DNA from: an uncultured Oleiphilus sp.
GTDB lineage: Bacteria; Pseudomonadota; Gammaproteobacteria; Pseudomonadales; Oleiphilaceae
Assembly (NCBI GenBank): GCA_913020495.1
Contig: CAJWBJ010000022.1
Coordinates: 1 to 46,250, forward strand
Direction of reading: 5' to 3'
Length of the DNA: 46,250 nucleotides
Below are positions 1-8,846 of this stretch, piece by piece. The notes below the pieces were generated by a model that worked only from the letters and a program-made list of their open reading frames with translations, ran no database searches and was not told the DNA's origin. A program made the position numbers and the translations under genes. Each line of letters opens with the position of its first letter. Positions within the stretch are counted from its first letter, which is position 1.

Positions 1-201
1 CAACACCAAAGATTATCTAAAAAGATACTTATCTCAGAAAAGCTAGATCACCAATATGGACATACAATCTTAACCAGAAAAAATTATCAAGTTAATCCAG
101 AAAAATTAAATTACTGGTTAAGTCTATTAGAAGAGCAGGGTGTTTTAGAAGAGATATGGAAAAAAAGAGGGCTTGAGGACTTACATATATGGCTAAATTA
201 G
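1..201 (+). CDS. C-terminal fragment of a family-3 solute-binding protein (partial)
   Basis: Frame 1 is open from the left edge to a TAG at 199-201 and encodes 66 residues, so the 5' part lies outside the window. The tail contains LNYWLSLLEEQGVLEEIW, the amphipathic C-terminal helix pattern usual at the end of SBP_bac_3 proteins (a hydrophobic helix, then a 'G.l..i...' turn). Three complete proteins of this family follow within 7 kb, which supports the call. The segment is short, so the family assignment is tentative; it could be another two-lobed periplasmic protein. Confidence 0.5.
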   Translation, partial: QHQRLSKKILISEKLDHQYGHTILTRKNYQVNPEKLNYWLSLLEEQGVLEEIWKKRGLEDLHIWLN

Positions 202-246
202 GCATTATTCCTGTAAATTTACCATAAAAATTTTGTCAGCTATTCA

Positions 247-256
247 GGGGGGGGGG
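247..256. repeat. Ten-G homopolymer in the 202-447 gap
   Basis: An uninterrupted run of ten G lies between two solute-binding protein genes. The rest of the 202-447 gap shows no gene. The tract sits downstream of both flanking genes, so a role in phase-variable expression is not suggested by position. Confidence 0.6.
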
Positions 257-337
257 AGTTTAACTGGTCAAAGCGGACAGTATATCCTCGGAAAATTCAG
301 TTCAAAAGTTGTCATTTAAAGTGTCAAAAGCAGGTCT

Positions 338-371
338 TCTGACGTCTACTCTTGGCACTCTTGTGACAACT
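338..371 (+). repeat. Degenerate intergenic repeat, copy 1
   Basis: The pattern TCTGAYG...CTyTTGGCACTyTTGTG...CAACT is shared, with differences, by 5435-5471 and 6199-6225. All three copies lie in non-coding DNA around the solute-binding protein genes. The relation is judged by eye; it may be a decayed dispersed element. Confidence 0.35.
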
Positions 372-447
372 TCAGTAATCGATACTGATCTCTAAATTGG
401 CCTAATTGTTAAAACTCTGCTTGTTTATAGAGTAGGTGCTAAGGAGT

Positions 448-1200
448 TTAAGGCCTACCTTTAAATATATTTACAATAAAACCTTCTGTCTTCAATTCAC
501 TTAGTTTTTCATTTATCTCAGGTATTAAGTCATGAATAGGGGATTTCTTGCCGATGCAAAACCTTTGAGAGTTTACATAGAGTGGTTTTTTCGGACTCAT
601 ATACTTATCTTTCAATCCCGCATTTCTAAATAAATAGTCTCCTGTCAGGTTAAAATCTAGATAGAAGTCATGTACTCCGGCTGCTAGTACTTTGATGGCT
701 GATTCTGCATTCTTAGCTCTATGCAATTTTAAAACGCCTCTTTTAACCGCATTATCTACGTCTTCACCATAAGCAGAACCTGCATATCCGACTATTTTAT
801 AACCTTTGAAATCATCATAGCTTTCCCATTCAAAACCGTTGGGAAATTTTTCTTTCATATAATACCAAGACCCTTTTCCTATTACCCAAGGGTCCGTAGT
901 ATCTAGATAGTGGGCACGCCCTTTGCTATATACGCAAGACTGCAAACCATCCATTTGTCCATGTTCTACCAGTTTTAAGCATTGTTTCCATGGTCTAATA
1001 GGGAGTTCCAGTTTTATATTCAGCCGTTTAAATATTTCTGTCAGAGTTTTTACCGCATATCCCCCTGTTGCCATTTCTCCGACTTTACCCACATTAAGAG
1101 GCGGCCATGGGTCACTACACATTCTAACAACCGTCGGCCGGGCGTAGGAAACACTGGCCATAAAAGATAGCCCGAATATAATGATGATGAGTTTTTTCAT
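448..1200 (-). CDS. Periplasmic solute-binding protein, family 3 (SBP_bac_3)
   Basis: 250 residues, the usual length of the family. A lysine-initiated hydrophobic signal peptide (about residues 1-20, ending SVSYA) precedes the first lobe, which opens with the typical 'CSDPWPPLN' substrate-pocket segment and carries a 'RPWKQCL' motif often seen in orphan members from marine gammaproteobacteria. The second half has the usual 'YAGSAYG' hinge segment. An AGGAGG ribosome binding site lies directly upstream of the ATG at 1200, fixing the start. It should bind a small polar solute, perhaps an amino acid, in the periplasm. No permease or ATPase gene is nearby; the neighbour upstream is a sensor kinase on the same strand, so a sensing role is possible. 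The ligand cannot be read from sequence. Confidence 0.88.
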   Translation of the reverse strand: MKKLIIIIFGLSFMASVSYARPTVVRMCSDPWPPLNVGKVGEMATGGYAVKTLTEIFKRLNIKLELPIRPWKQCLKLVEHGQMDGLQSCVYSKGRAHYLDTTDPWVIGKGSWYYMKEKFPNGFEWESYDDFKGYKIVGYAGSAYGEDVDNAVKRGVLKLHRAKNAESAIKVLAAGVHDFYLDFNLTGDYLFRNAGLKDKYMSPKKPLYVNSQRFCIGKKSPIHDLIPEINEKLSELKTEGFIVNIFKGRP

Positions 1201-1347
1201 GCCCCCTCCTAAGATGATTCACTAGATAGGTTTTTAAAGCTTTGAGAACAATATATTTTTGATGATATGAATTAAAAAAGTGTAGTTCTAAATTATACGC
1301 TTGTACAAAAATTAAACACTGTTGTGAGGAGCTATCATTCGATAGTG

Positions 1348-2952
1348 CTAATTTATAGTGACTATGCGAGGAATTGATATTATAAACATGACGCCCTTGT
1401 TTACTTCACTTTCACAATGGATTTCACCTCCAAATTGCTGGGTGATGATATTGTAAATAATATGCATACCAAGCCCAGAATTAGCCCCCATATTGGTGGT
1501 GAAGAAAGGCTCGAATAGTTTGCTAATGTTTTCTTTCTCGATGCCACACCCATTATCCTTGTATATAATTAGGATGTTATTTTCATTTTCATTTACTTCG
1601 ATGGTTATTTTTTTTCCTTCTTCGCCATTGAATCCATGCGTAATCGAGTTCAAGATTAAGTCACTTATTACCAATGTGAAAGCAATAGGGTAACCTTCTG
1701 TTTCAATTTTTTGATTACAACTTATTTCGATGGAATGATCATGTTGTTTAAGGTTACTCGAAAGACTAAGACAGACATCGTCAAGATAGGATTTAAGTTT
1801 AAAAATTTGTTTTTGCTCACCCGATTGATTGATGGCTACTCTCTGGAACCGATCTGTAAGATTGGCAGTACGACGGATATTATTCATTATAATAGCGGTT
1901 AGCTCTTTGTTTTTAGCTAAGTAACTTTCAAAGTCTTCATTGGAAACAGTATCTTTTTGATGGCTTTTTTCTAGCTCTAGCGTTAAGTCCTGAAGTAATG
2001 AAGTACTGGTAACACAGATTCCCATAGGGGTATTTATTTCGTGAGCAACCCCAACGACCAATTGACCGAGAGCAGTCATCTTTTCTGCTTCAATCAGTTG
2101 TAATTTAGCTGTTAGCAACTCATTGGTTCGCACCTCAACCATGTTTTCTAAACAGTCCTGGTTTTCTTTTAAGCCTTGTGCGTATTCATCACGTTTGGTT
2201 CTGGCTGAGTCGAGGTTTTGTAACATGGAATTAAAGACTTCTTCTAATACTTTAAATTCATTCCGCCCCTTGGTTTTGATGCTAATATTTTGGTCTTTCA
2301 CTCGATCAAGGTCGATTTGTTCAACACTTCTAGTGAGTTCAGAAAGAGGGTTACTCAATATCTTCCGTCCCATGTATAAGAAGATTAACCATAAAGCGAT
2401 GGTTTTAAGCACAGCATTAGCTAGTATGAAGATGAATCCATAACGTACTTTTTGAAAAACTACTCCTTCACTGGAATAAATTACACAAGTCCCAGCTTCA
2501 TGCTTATTACCCGCTTCATCAATGTGATAAAGAATAAACTCATGACTTATTAATTTGGAGAAAAAGAGACTACTCTTTTTGGGTTGGCGACTGCCATCTT
2601 CTGATATGTTGGTTGCAGCACCTTTAGCGTCTATGACTAAACCAATACTGGACTCTTCATCCACTAGATTCTTGATTGTTACTCCCTCAATTACCGGTAT
2701 TTTGATCATTCCGCGTAACATGCCACTGACCGCCTGATCATCAAAATTATAAACTTGTGTTGCTAGTCCCTGCTCAAAGGTTTCTTGAAAGGTGATTAGA
2801 TCTTCTTTCACGCTTTTTTTAGTGTTGTAATATTCCGCAATCATATGCGTTACGGTAACGCTTATCGCAAAAATGACGTACAAGGAGAAAACCACAACTA
2901 AGAGCTGTGTGGTGATAGAGTTTTTAATGGACACAAAAGATGAATTAGACAC
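1348..2952 (-). CDS. HAMP-domain sensor histidine kinase (orphan)
   Basis: 534 residues. A transmembrane segment at about 17-37 and a second at about 172-194 enclose a periplasmic sensor domain of about 130 residues that I do not recognise. A HAMP linker follows (about 195-248), then a coiled-coil stretch (about 250-295) leading into the phospho-acceptor helix with HEINTP (His304). The ATP-binding domain has N435 in the N box, DNGCG (466-470), FEPFFTT (480-486) and GLGMHI (493-498), so the kinase looks intact. There is no receiver domain and no response regulator gene in the window, so its partner must be encoded elsewhere. It lies between two same-strand solute-binding protein genes, 147 bp upstream of one, which suggests but does not prove that a binding protein presents ligand to the sensor domain. 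Confidence 0.93.
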   Translation of the reverse strand: MSNSSFVSIKNSITTQLLVVVFSLYVIFAISVTVTHMIAEYYNTKKSVKEDLITFQETFEQGLATQVYNFDDQAVSGMLRGMIKIPVIEGVTIKNLVDEESSIGLVIDAKGAATNISEDGSRQPKKSSLFFSKLISHEFILYHIDEAGNKHEAGTCVIYSSEGVVFQKVRYGFIFILANAVLKTIALWLIFLYMGRKILSNPLSELTRSVEQIDLDRVKDQNISIKTKGRNEFKVLEEVFNSMLQNLDSARTKRDEYAQGLKENQDCLENMVEVRTNELLTAKLQLIEAEKMTALGQLVVGVAHEINTPMGICVTSTSLLQDLTLELEKSHQKDTVSNEDFESYLAKNKELTAIIMNNIRRTANLTDRFQRVAINQSGEQKQIFKLKSYLDDVCLSLSSNLKQHDHSIEISCNQKIETEGYPIAFTLVISDLILNSITHGFNGEEGKKITIEVNENENNILIIYKDNGCGIEKENISKLFEPFFTTNMGANSGLGMHIIYNIITQQFGGEIHCESEVNKGVMFIISIPRIVTIN

Positions 2953-3653
2953 AAATACCAGCTTTAGAATATTTAAAAAATACCGTTAACTTGAACGGAA
3001 TGAAAATAAAAACTCTAAGATGAGTTTAGCACTAAAGCTTCTATCCTGCTGCTAGTAACCAACGGGGACAGACTTTAATTCTATTATTGAGAGCTTTGTT
3101 CCTCAGTGCTAACCTACTAGTTTCAATACCAAGGGCATTGTTACTTGTTTCCTGACCAGAGAAATAGCCGATCAAAATTAGAAAAACAACGGGATCAAAC
3201 TCGATTGAAAGCTTGACTTATTTGAACCTTGGAATGCAATTATACGTCTGCTATTCAATGTATGGTAGCCATCAAAACTTCGGTATTTGATACTCCTAAG
3301 TTTATACAATTGAAGTGGTATCCATTGACTTGGATGACTGCTTATGGCTTCAAGAGGCTAGCTTGTGCCAAATTAAGTCACTTAGAAGGCATGCTAGCAT
3401 GGCCTAATAATCATAATTTTGATGATTGCCAGAATGCCGGTTTAAGTTCTAGATTCGGAGCTATTTGTTCTTGTTTGCCCTTTCGCAGACGTCAAACCAA
3501 GCACATAAAATATATTGTTATTTGTAATGCAGGGCAGGGGCATTAGTTTCAGTCATCCTAAATTACAGTATCTTGTGGTGCCAAAATTATGCACCTTTGA
3601 CAGCAGGAGTAGACTGTTTTTCAGCCCGTCACCAATCAACGTATCTTGTTAAT
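2953..3653. other. Non-coding gap of about 700 bp
   Basis: No convincing gene. A 105-codon frame at 3229-3546 has no ribosome binding site and unusual composition (many Cys, Trp and His) and is probably chance. The 18-mer at 3352-3369 (CAAGAGGCTAGCTTGTGC) recurs with one change at 4917-4934, in both cases shortly after a CTAAGTTTA motif, so parts of this gap and of the gap after 4416 are probably copies of one decayed element. Confidence 0.5.
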
Positions 3654-4415
3654 TTAGTTTCCTTCAAGAATTTGATCAACAACACCTCTTTTTTTAATGC
3701 TTCTTAGCGCAAAATTGAACTTACTTAGTAATTCCTTAGAATTCGGGTAATCTCTCGAAATCATTAGATAATTTCCTGATGTTTCATGCGCTTTTGGGAG
3801 TACATCAAAATCACCGACCTCCCGTGGAAATTGTTTTCTAATTAGATGCCAACCTACCAATTCATCAGTTATGAACAGGTCAACACGTCCATGTCTCAAC
3901 TTTCTAATCCCAACTTCTTCCTTATTAGAATAAGTCAGATTCAGCCCTGCGCGCTTAAATTCGTTTTCATAGTAGTAGCCATTAGTCCCTTCAATACTCA
4001 AAGGCTTCAAGTCCTCAATAACCTTCCAATCCAATAGCCCCTTGTAGTGCCTCTTAGAGTAGAAGAACTGCGTCGAGGTCACTAGTAACACATCTGAGAA
4101 TAAGAAATTTTCCTTTCTTTCTTTAGTATAACCGTAAGGAAATGCTGCCCAAACTTCTCCTTTTTTCACAACAAACTCGCAACGCTTCCAGGGGTAAAAG
4201 CCATATTTAGGTTCCATTCCCATTTCTTTGACTGCCGCAGAAACAATCTCTGTCATCACACCATAGCCAGCGACATCAGATGATGAGTAGGGAGGGTATT
4301 CGCCAGTGGCCAGTGGAAGTATGTGATCTTCAGCCGCATGAATATGAGCCACCGTACAAAGCAATAAGACAAAGAGTATCGTACTTTGAAACTTGGTTTT
4401 ATTCGTAGTTTCCAT
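3654..4415 (-). CDS. Periplasmic solute-binding protein, family 3
   Basis: 253 residues. An N-terminal hydrophobic segment (about 10-27, ending in AHIHA) is a signal peptide. The first lobe begins 'LATGEYPPYSS', the classic SBP_bac_3 opening, and contains 'FYPWKRCEF', closely matching the 'PWK.C/R' motif of the other two binding proteins here. A GGGAGG ribosome binding site eight bases before the ATG at 4415 supports the start. No transporter partners are adjacent. The similarity in size, motif and orientation to the proteins at 448-1200 and 6337-7068 suggests family expansion rather than three unrelated insertions. The ligand is unknown. Confidence 0.88.
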   Translation of the reverse strand: METTNKTKFQSTILFVLLLCTVAHIHAAEDHILPLATGEYPPYSSSDVAGYGVMTEIVSAAVKEMGMEPKYGFYPWKRCEFVVKKGEVWAAFPYGYTKERKENFLFSDVLLVTSTQFFYSKRHYKGLLDWKVIEDLKPLSIEGTNGYYYENEFKRAGLNLTYSNKEEVGIRKLRHGRVDLFITDELVGWHLIRKQFPREVGDFDVLPKAHETSGNYLMISRDYPNSKELLSKFNFALRSIKKRGVVDQILEGN

Positions 4416-5528
4416 AATGGACCTCCCGGAAATATTTAATTCAGTTTAATTTAAAAACAAAGTTAAATTACGAATACTAAGCAGTTTAGGCAACAAGTTC
4501 GTAAACATCTATTATTTTGAGTAGCTCAAAACCAAATGAATTCCCTATTCAAAATCCTAAACGCATTCCGCTTTTTGTTTGTTATCGAAGATGTTTTAGA
4601 AGACATGTAGTGGGCATAGTTAATCATATGGGCATATTAACTACGCTACTACATTAGAAGAACTTAGGCGTGATGAATTAATCGAAAATTAACCTGTTCT
4701 GTTAGACGACAATGGTCTTAAGAAAAAAGCTCTCGAAACTCAGGGATTCAGATAATTTATTCTTGAGGCAGATAGACGTACGACACCATACGCACCATTG
4801 GACTCGGTACAGAGCGCTAGGCGTCAGAATCAGAATGACCAAATAATACTAAGTTTATTGGCGTGCGTCTTAAATGCGGACACCTTTACCTCCGATTAAA
4901 TAATGTCTGCGGGCACCAAGAGGCTAACTTGTGCGAGCTCCAGTCGGTAGGTATTTGGGGGGCTATGTACGTTTGTTGGGGGATCACAAAAAAGGCCATC
5001 AAAAAAAGACGACCTTTCATTTTGCGAGGCATTTTCTGTCATGCCCCAGCGAAACATTCCTTATTCAATAGACATTTATCATCATGTCTTAGACCTGTTC
5101 CACTAAGTTAATTATACTCCAAAATTAAAATAGATCAATATTTGACCAGATTTAAGGGCGTGATTTTAGCTTACAATTTAAGCGTCTCTGCCCTTGCTTA
5201 GTTTCTTTAGAATTATAAATACACCTACTTTATTTTCCTCAATTTTTGGTCAGATGGTGAAAGTTTAATGGGGGCTTATTGAATACCTTTTCACTAACGA
5301 ACAAGGAAGATGTTGCTGATAGATTTAATGCATGTGTTGCAGCGGCCGGTTGAAACCACAAACCGGAGGCCGCCACCCAAGAGATATCAAAAACTGATTA
5401 ATAAGTCGATACTTAAAGCTTTAAAAATTAATCGTCTGATGACAGCTTCTGGCACTTTTGTGCAATCAACTGTCGATTGACTCGTTGAAAATCAACGGGA
5501 AGATAGCCATTTTCATGCACCTAGAAAG
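4416..5528. other. Long non-coding gap, possibly decayed coding sequence
   Basis: About 1.1 kb without a supportable gene. One frame through roughly 4630-4900 reads as plausible protein broken by stops at two points (for example LEELRRDELIEN, stop, PVLLDDNGLKKKALETQGF, stop), which suggests an old degraded gene that I cannot identify. An 82-codon frame at 4863-5111 overlaps this in another frame and looks spurious. A copy of the degenerate repeat lies at 5435-5471. Confidence 0.4.
5435..5471 (+). repeat. Degenerate intergenic repeat, copy 2
   Basis: Shares TCTGAyG..., TGGCACTTTTGTG and CAACT with copy 1 at 338-371 and TGATGAC...TCTGGCACTTT with copy 3 at 6199-6225. Judged by eye only. Confidence 0.35.
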
Positions 5529-5575
5529 TATGATACCTTCTAATATGAATAATATTCACATTAGAAGGTATCATA
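5529..5575 (+). promoter_or_regulatory. 22-bp-arm inverted repeat covering the ribosome binding site of the next gene
   Basis: Left arm 5529-5550 and right arm 5554-5575 are complementary over 22 bp with a single mismatch and only a 3-nt spacer. The right arm ends immediately before the ATG at 5576 and contains AGAAGG (5563-5568), the only Shine-Dalgarno sequence for that gene. If transcribed, the RNA would fold into a stable hairpin with the Shine-Dalgarno paired. Alternatives are a DNA operator for a dimeric repressor or an element end. Confidence 0.75.
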
Positions 5576-5920
5576 ATGAATGAGTCCCAATTTAAAGCTG
5601 GCGTGATAATCTCCGGCCTAGTTTTTTTCGCTGTTTTTTTATTTATCTGTATGCCCGCCTTATTTGAGCTGGATGGAAGTTTAATAGAAAACTCAATCAC
5701 TGCATTTTCAGCAGGATTTGTAAATCCGTTTGCTATTGGTTTTTCTGTTGATGCGACTGCTTGTTGGTTCATTTTGTTTTTCTGGGTGATGTATGAGGCA
5801 AAAACGCAGAAAATAAAGAATGGCTGGATATGCTTGTTGGTGGGGGCATTCCCGGGAATTGCAGTTGGTTTCGCAGCTTATTTGTTGGTGAGACAGAAGC
5901 AGATCAATGAATTTTCTTGA
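5576..5920 (+). CDS. Small membrane protein, DUF2834-like
   Basis: 114 residues with three hydrophobic segments (about 8-30, 45-75 and 84-104). The middle to C-terminal part (VDA...FFWVMYEAKTQKIKN, then GW.CLLVG..PGIAVGFAAYLLVR) follows the pattern of DUF2834 inner-membrane proteins, whose function is not known. The ATG directly abuts a long inverted repeat in which its ribosome binding site AGAAGG is paired, so translation or transcription is likely controlled there. It stands alone between solute-binding protein genes. A second protein of this family is at 36695-37018. The family call is from pattern only. Confidence 0.7.
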   Translation: MNESQFKAGVIISGLVFFAVFLFICMPALFELDGSLIENSITAFSAGFVNPFAIGFSVDATACWFILFFWVMYEAKTQKIKNGWICLLVGAFPGIAVGFAAYLLVRQKQINEFS

Positions 5921-6336
5921 AGCTTAAGTTATAGAATCCCTTCTGTATGGCGGGCTTTTACATATTTTGTTTTAATCTGAGAGGCAACTTTGTCTTTTAA
6001 GATACTTAGGTTTGAATAGAAATCAAGACCTCGTTCCCACGCAGGAGTGTGGGAGCGATATTGTGGAAAGACCCTAGTATTGTAGGCGCTTAATAGCGTT
6101 ATTTATTTAAGTGTCCGTTCTTCCTTTCAAAGCAGGCGTGTTGTTTATGTCGATAAATGATTTTCGTGTCAACTTTACGAAGTAAAGCTCTCGATCACCT
6201 GATGACTGCTAATCTGGCACTTTACGCTTTTTTTAGAATAGAAGATGTAAAGTAAGATCTAATACTGAATAAACAAACACAGATAAAGTTTGGGTTTTTA
6301 AATTAACATGTTACAAGTTACCGTTAGAAATAATGG
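5921..6336. other. Non-coding gap of about 415 bp with degenerate repeat copy 3
   Basis: No gene seen. The stretch 6199-6225 resembles the repeats at 338-371 and 5435-5471 (TGATGAC...TCTGGCACTTTA). No clear terminator was recognised after either flanking gene. Confidence 0.4.
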
Positions 6337-7068
6337 CTAATAACGATTAACTATTCTAGTTATTTCGCCTGATTCAAACGCTTCTTTCAGGCTTTTATTA
6401 AATGCGGCTAAAAAGCCTTTTCGGTTTAATTTCTTGGAAAATGCTAAGTAATTTGGGTCTCTGGCGATAGGTTTCGGCAGTATGCTGAAGTCATCTCTTG
6501 ATAACGAATTAGTTTTTGCTATTTCCAGGTTCAATGCAGCTTCTCCAGGGCTAATGATCGCGGCATCTATTCGTCCTGCTTTAAGCTTTTTCAAACGCTG
6601 CAAGCTGTTATTGTCTTCATCTGGCGTAAAAAACTTTCTAGCTTTTACGTATTCTCTACCGAAGGCGCAACCTCTGCAAACGCCAATTATCTTCCCTTGT
6701 AAGTCTTCAAAATGCTCAAATTTGAATTCATTTCCTTTTTGTACGACTAGGATGACTTCGTCATAATAGAGAGGATCAGAGTAGTCAAATATTTTTAACC
6801 TTTCTTCAGTGATTGATATTCCGACAATACCACCTAGCCCTGTTTCTGACCTGCGATAAGCTCTTTTCCATGGAAATAGATTATGCTCAAATTGGTGGCC
6901 CATTTTTTGACCAATATGATGCATAATGTCGACTAGAGCTCCCCTAGCAATTCCTTCTTCTTGCCAGATTTTAGGTTGTTTTATAGCATTTCCATTAATC
7001 TCTATTTTCTCTGCTAAGCAACCTAGGCTAAATAAAAATATGAATAGTGCTATCAGCAATCTTTTCAT
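6337..7068 (-). CDS. Periplasmic solute-binding protein, family 3
   Basis: About 243 residues from the preferred start. A GTG three codons upstream (7075-7077) is possible, but the ATG at 7066-7068 has AGGTG six bases before it and gives a clean signal peptide (MKRLLIALFIFLFSLGCLA). The mature part has the family's 'LFPWKRAYR' motif, a 'GVCRGCAFG' hinge segment and the usual C-terminal helix. The SLGCLA context could also be read as a lipobox, so membrane anchoring is possible. No transporter genes adjoin it. Ligand unknown. Confidence 0.87.
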   Translation of the reverse strand: MKRLLIALFIFLFSLGCLAEKIEINGNAIKQPKIWQEEGIARGALVDIMHHIGQKMGHQFEHNLFPWKRAYRRSETGLGGIVGISITEERLKIFDYSDPLYYDEVILVVQKGNEFKFEHFEDLQGKIIGVCRGCAFGREYVKARKFFTPDEDNNSLQRLKKLKAGRIDAAIISPGEAALNLEIAKTNSLSRDDFSILPKPIARDPNYLAFSKKLNRKGFLAAFNKSLKEAFESGEITRIVNRY

Positions 7069-7849
7069 GGCGCTCACCTGTTTTACTATTCGGTGAATAG
7101 GGCTTAGTACGTACCTTCTAATCTTTATATGGCATGTAGAAAAACTACATGTTTTAAGGTTAGGCGTGTTTGTGGTTGGTTAAAAGTGTAAAAGCACACG
7201 GGCTTGACTTAGGTCAAAAAACAACCAGCTTCTGGGCTGAAATACTTTCTTACCCTTCTTTATGGGGGGGAACATCGGTAATCCCCCTACATTTGTACTA
7301 AAACTTTTGTAGATGGTTATTTTGACCACGCTCAGTAAATAGAATTACTGGTCGGCGTCTTGTATATATACATTTACTTGGTGGTTTTGATGTCGACTGG
7401 GATTTGATTAGATAGGAATATATACATATGTTTTTATCGCGAATCAGTCCCAGAACGTAGCTTGACGATATAACACCTCGGCGCGTTCATCCAATCAAGC
7501 ACTCTTTAAGAGTGATTTATATACGGGTCTATATTGCACTAAACAATAGGGGGGAATTGATCCAATAATAGCCCCGCGCTTATTTGGGGGAAGAATTCGC
7601 CCCGAGTAATCAACCAGTTCAAGGTAATCTTTTAAGCTAAAAATTGAAGGTGTGTACCTTTAGTTATGTGTTGGGAGGTGTTTGGTTGACGTTTTTGGGT
7701 GACCCGCGCCTGCATGTTTTGTAATCAGCTATTTTTGTTAGTCGTCTTCGTATAGAATCCCCCAGATAATTTCACTGATCAAATAAGCTAAAATGCTAAT
7801 GTTTCACTAACGGCATCTTCTTATCCCTTTCTAATACGACACCGAATAA
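7069..7849. other. Long non-coding gap with a short hairpin and G tracts
   Basis: About 780 bp without a supportable gene on either strand. It contains a perfect 7-bp hairpin (CATGTAG, five A, CTACATG) at 7133-7151 followed by TTTT, about 65 bp upstream of the solute-binding protein gene and possibly an operator or relic terminator. There is a seven-G run at 7264-7270 and further G-rich patches near 7551 and 7585. I could not recognise an RNA gene here. Confidence 0.45.
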
Positions 7850-8719
7850 ATGAATGAAGTAACGATAGCAACTCATAATGGTAATTTTCACGCTGATGAT
7901 GTTTTCAGTGTCGCGGCACTTAAGTGTATTTTTCCTTCTTTTAAACTAATACGTACGCGTGATTTAGAGCTTATAGCTAAGGCCGATATTGTACTTGATG
8001 TAGGGGGGGAATATGATCCTGACGCAGGTCGTTTTGATCATCATCAGCGTGGTGGTGCAGGTGAACGTGAAAATGGAATCCCATACTCCTCATTTGGATT
8101 GATTTGGAAAAAATATGGCTTAGAAATATGTCAAGGCAATCAAGACGTCGCAAATTCTGTTGACTCTGGTCTAGTATCAACGATTGACGCAGTCGACTGT
8201 GGTCATGTCGAAGGCGTTTCTAAAGGTATTAGTCTTAGTCACACAATTTCAATATTCAACCCGACTTGGCAAGAAGAAACCCACTTTGATGCCTGTTTTG
8301 ATGAAGCCGTTACTTTCGCATCGCGCGTGTTATCACGATTCATTGCCGCTTCTAATGGTGGCATTAGTGCAAAAGAAATTGTGGCTAAAGCGGTTGAGAA
8401 TGCAGAAGACCCAAGAGTGATTGTATTGGAGCAATACACCCCTTGGAAAACAACAGTTCATCGTTTATCTGAGAAGGCTTTATTTGTCGTTTATCCCTCT
8501 GGATCAGGTCCCTGGAGAATTCAAACAGTACCTGTTGAACTAGGATCATTCGAAGACAGAAAATCGTTGCCTAAACCGTGGGCCGGCCTATCAGATCAAG
8601 CGCTTAAAGACGTGACGGGTCTTGATGATGCTATGTTCTGTCACAATGGTTTATTTATTGCGGGCGCAGGATCATTTGAAAGCATTATGAAAATGGCTGC
8701 TATCGCCGTTCAAGAATAA
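7850..8719 (+). CDS. MYG1-family protein (UPF0160, DHH-type phosphoesterase fold)
   Basis: 289 residues, normal for the family. Conserved blocks are all visible: THNGNFHADDVFSVAALK near the N terminus (His and Asp ligands), VLDVGGEYD (about 49-57), and FDHHQ (about 63-67), the metal-binding DHH-like triad; the C terminus has HNGLFIAGAGSFE. Eukaryotic MYG1 is a 3'-5' RNA exonuclease; bacterial members are little studied, so a metal-dependent nuclease or phosphoesterase role is inferred. No clear Shine-Dalgarno sequence precedes the ATG. It stands alone, after a long gap and convergent to the LysR gene. A run of seven G (8003-8009) lies in the codons for VGGE and could be a slippage site. Confidence 0.92.
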   Translation: MNEVTIATHNGNFHADDVFSVAALKCIFPSFKLIRTRDLELIAKADIVLDVGGEYDPDAGRFDHHQRGGAGERENGIPYSSFGLIWKKYGLEICQGNQDVANSVDSGLVSTIDAVDCGHVEGVSKGISLSHTISIFNPTWQEETHFDACFDEAVTFASRVLSRFIAASNGGISAKEIVAKAVENAEDPRVIVLEQYTPWKTTVHRLSEKALFVVYPSGSGPWRIQTVPVELGSFEDRKSLPKPWAGLSDQALKDVTGLDDAMFCHNGLFIAGAGSFESIMKMAAIAVQE

Positions 8720-8846
8720 CAAATTGAAGGGGGCAAAAAGGCTGAACTGAGCAGGTGTTGGATAAATCTATGATACTTGGGTCAAAGAAAATTTAAAGCA
8801 TCAAGATTAGGTTAGGACCGATACAAATTAATCGTATTAGCTCAGT

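Noticed and set aside
3229-3546. 105-codon frame in the gap after the histidine kinase
   Set aside because: No ribosome binding site, odd composition rich in Cys, Trp and His, and overlap with a repeat shared with another gap.
4985-5035. Possible terminator with AAAGG and CCTTT arms
   Set aside because: Five weak pairs around an 18-nt loop and no T tract.
4863-5111. 82-codon frame
   Set aside because: No ribosome binding site or recognisable protein pattern; it overlaps decayed sequence in another frame.
5521-5772. 83-codon frame antisense to the DUF2834-like gene
   Set aside because: It is a shadow of the real gene and depends on the hairpin sequence for its end.
7141-7190. GTTAGGCG-like core suggesting an integron attC site
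   Set aside because: No matching inverse core (GCCTAAC) at suitable distance and no integrase gene; the gene spacing is also unlike a cassette array.
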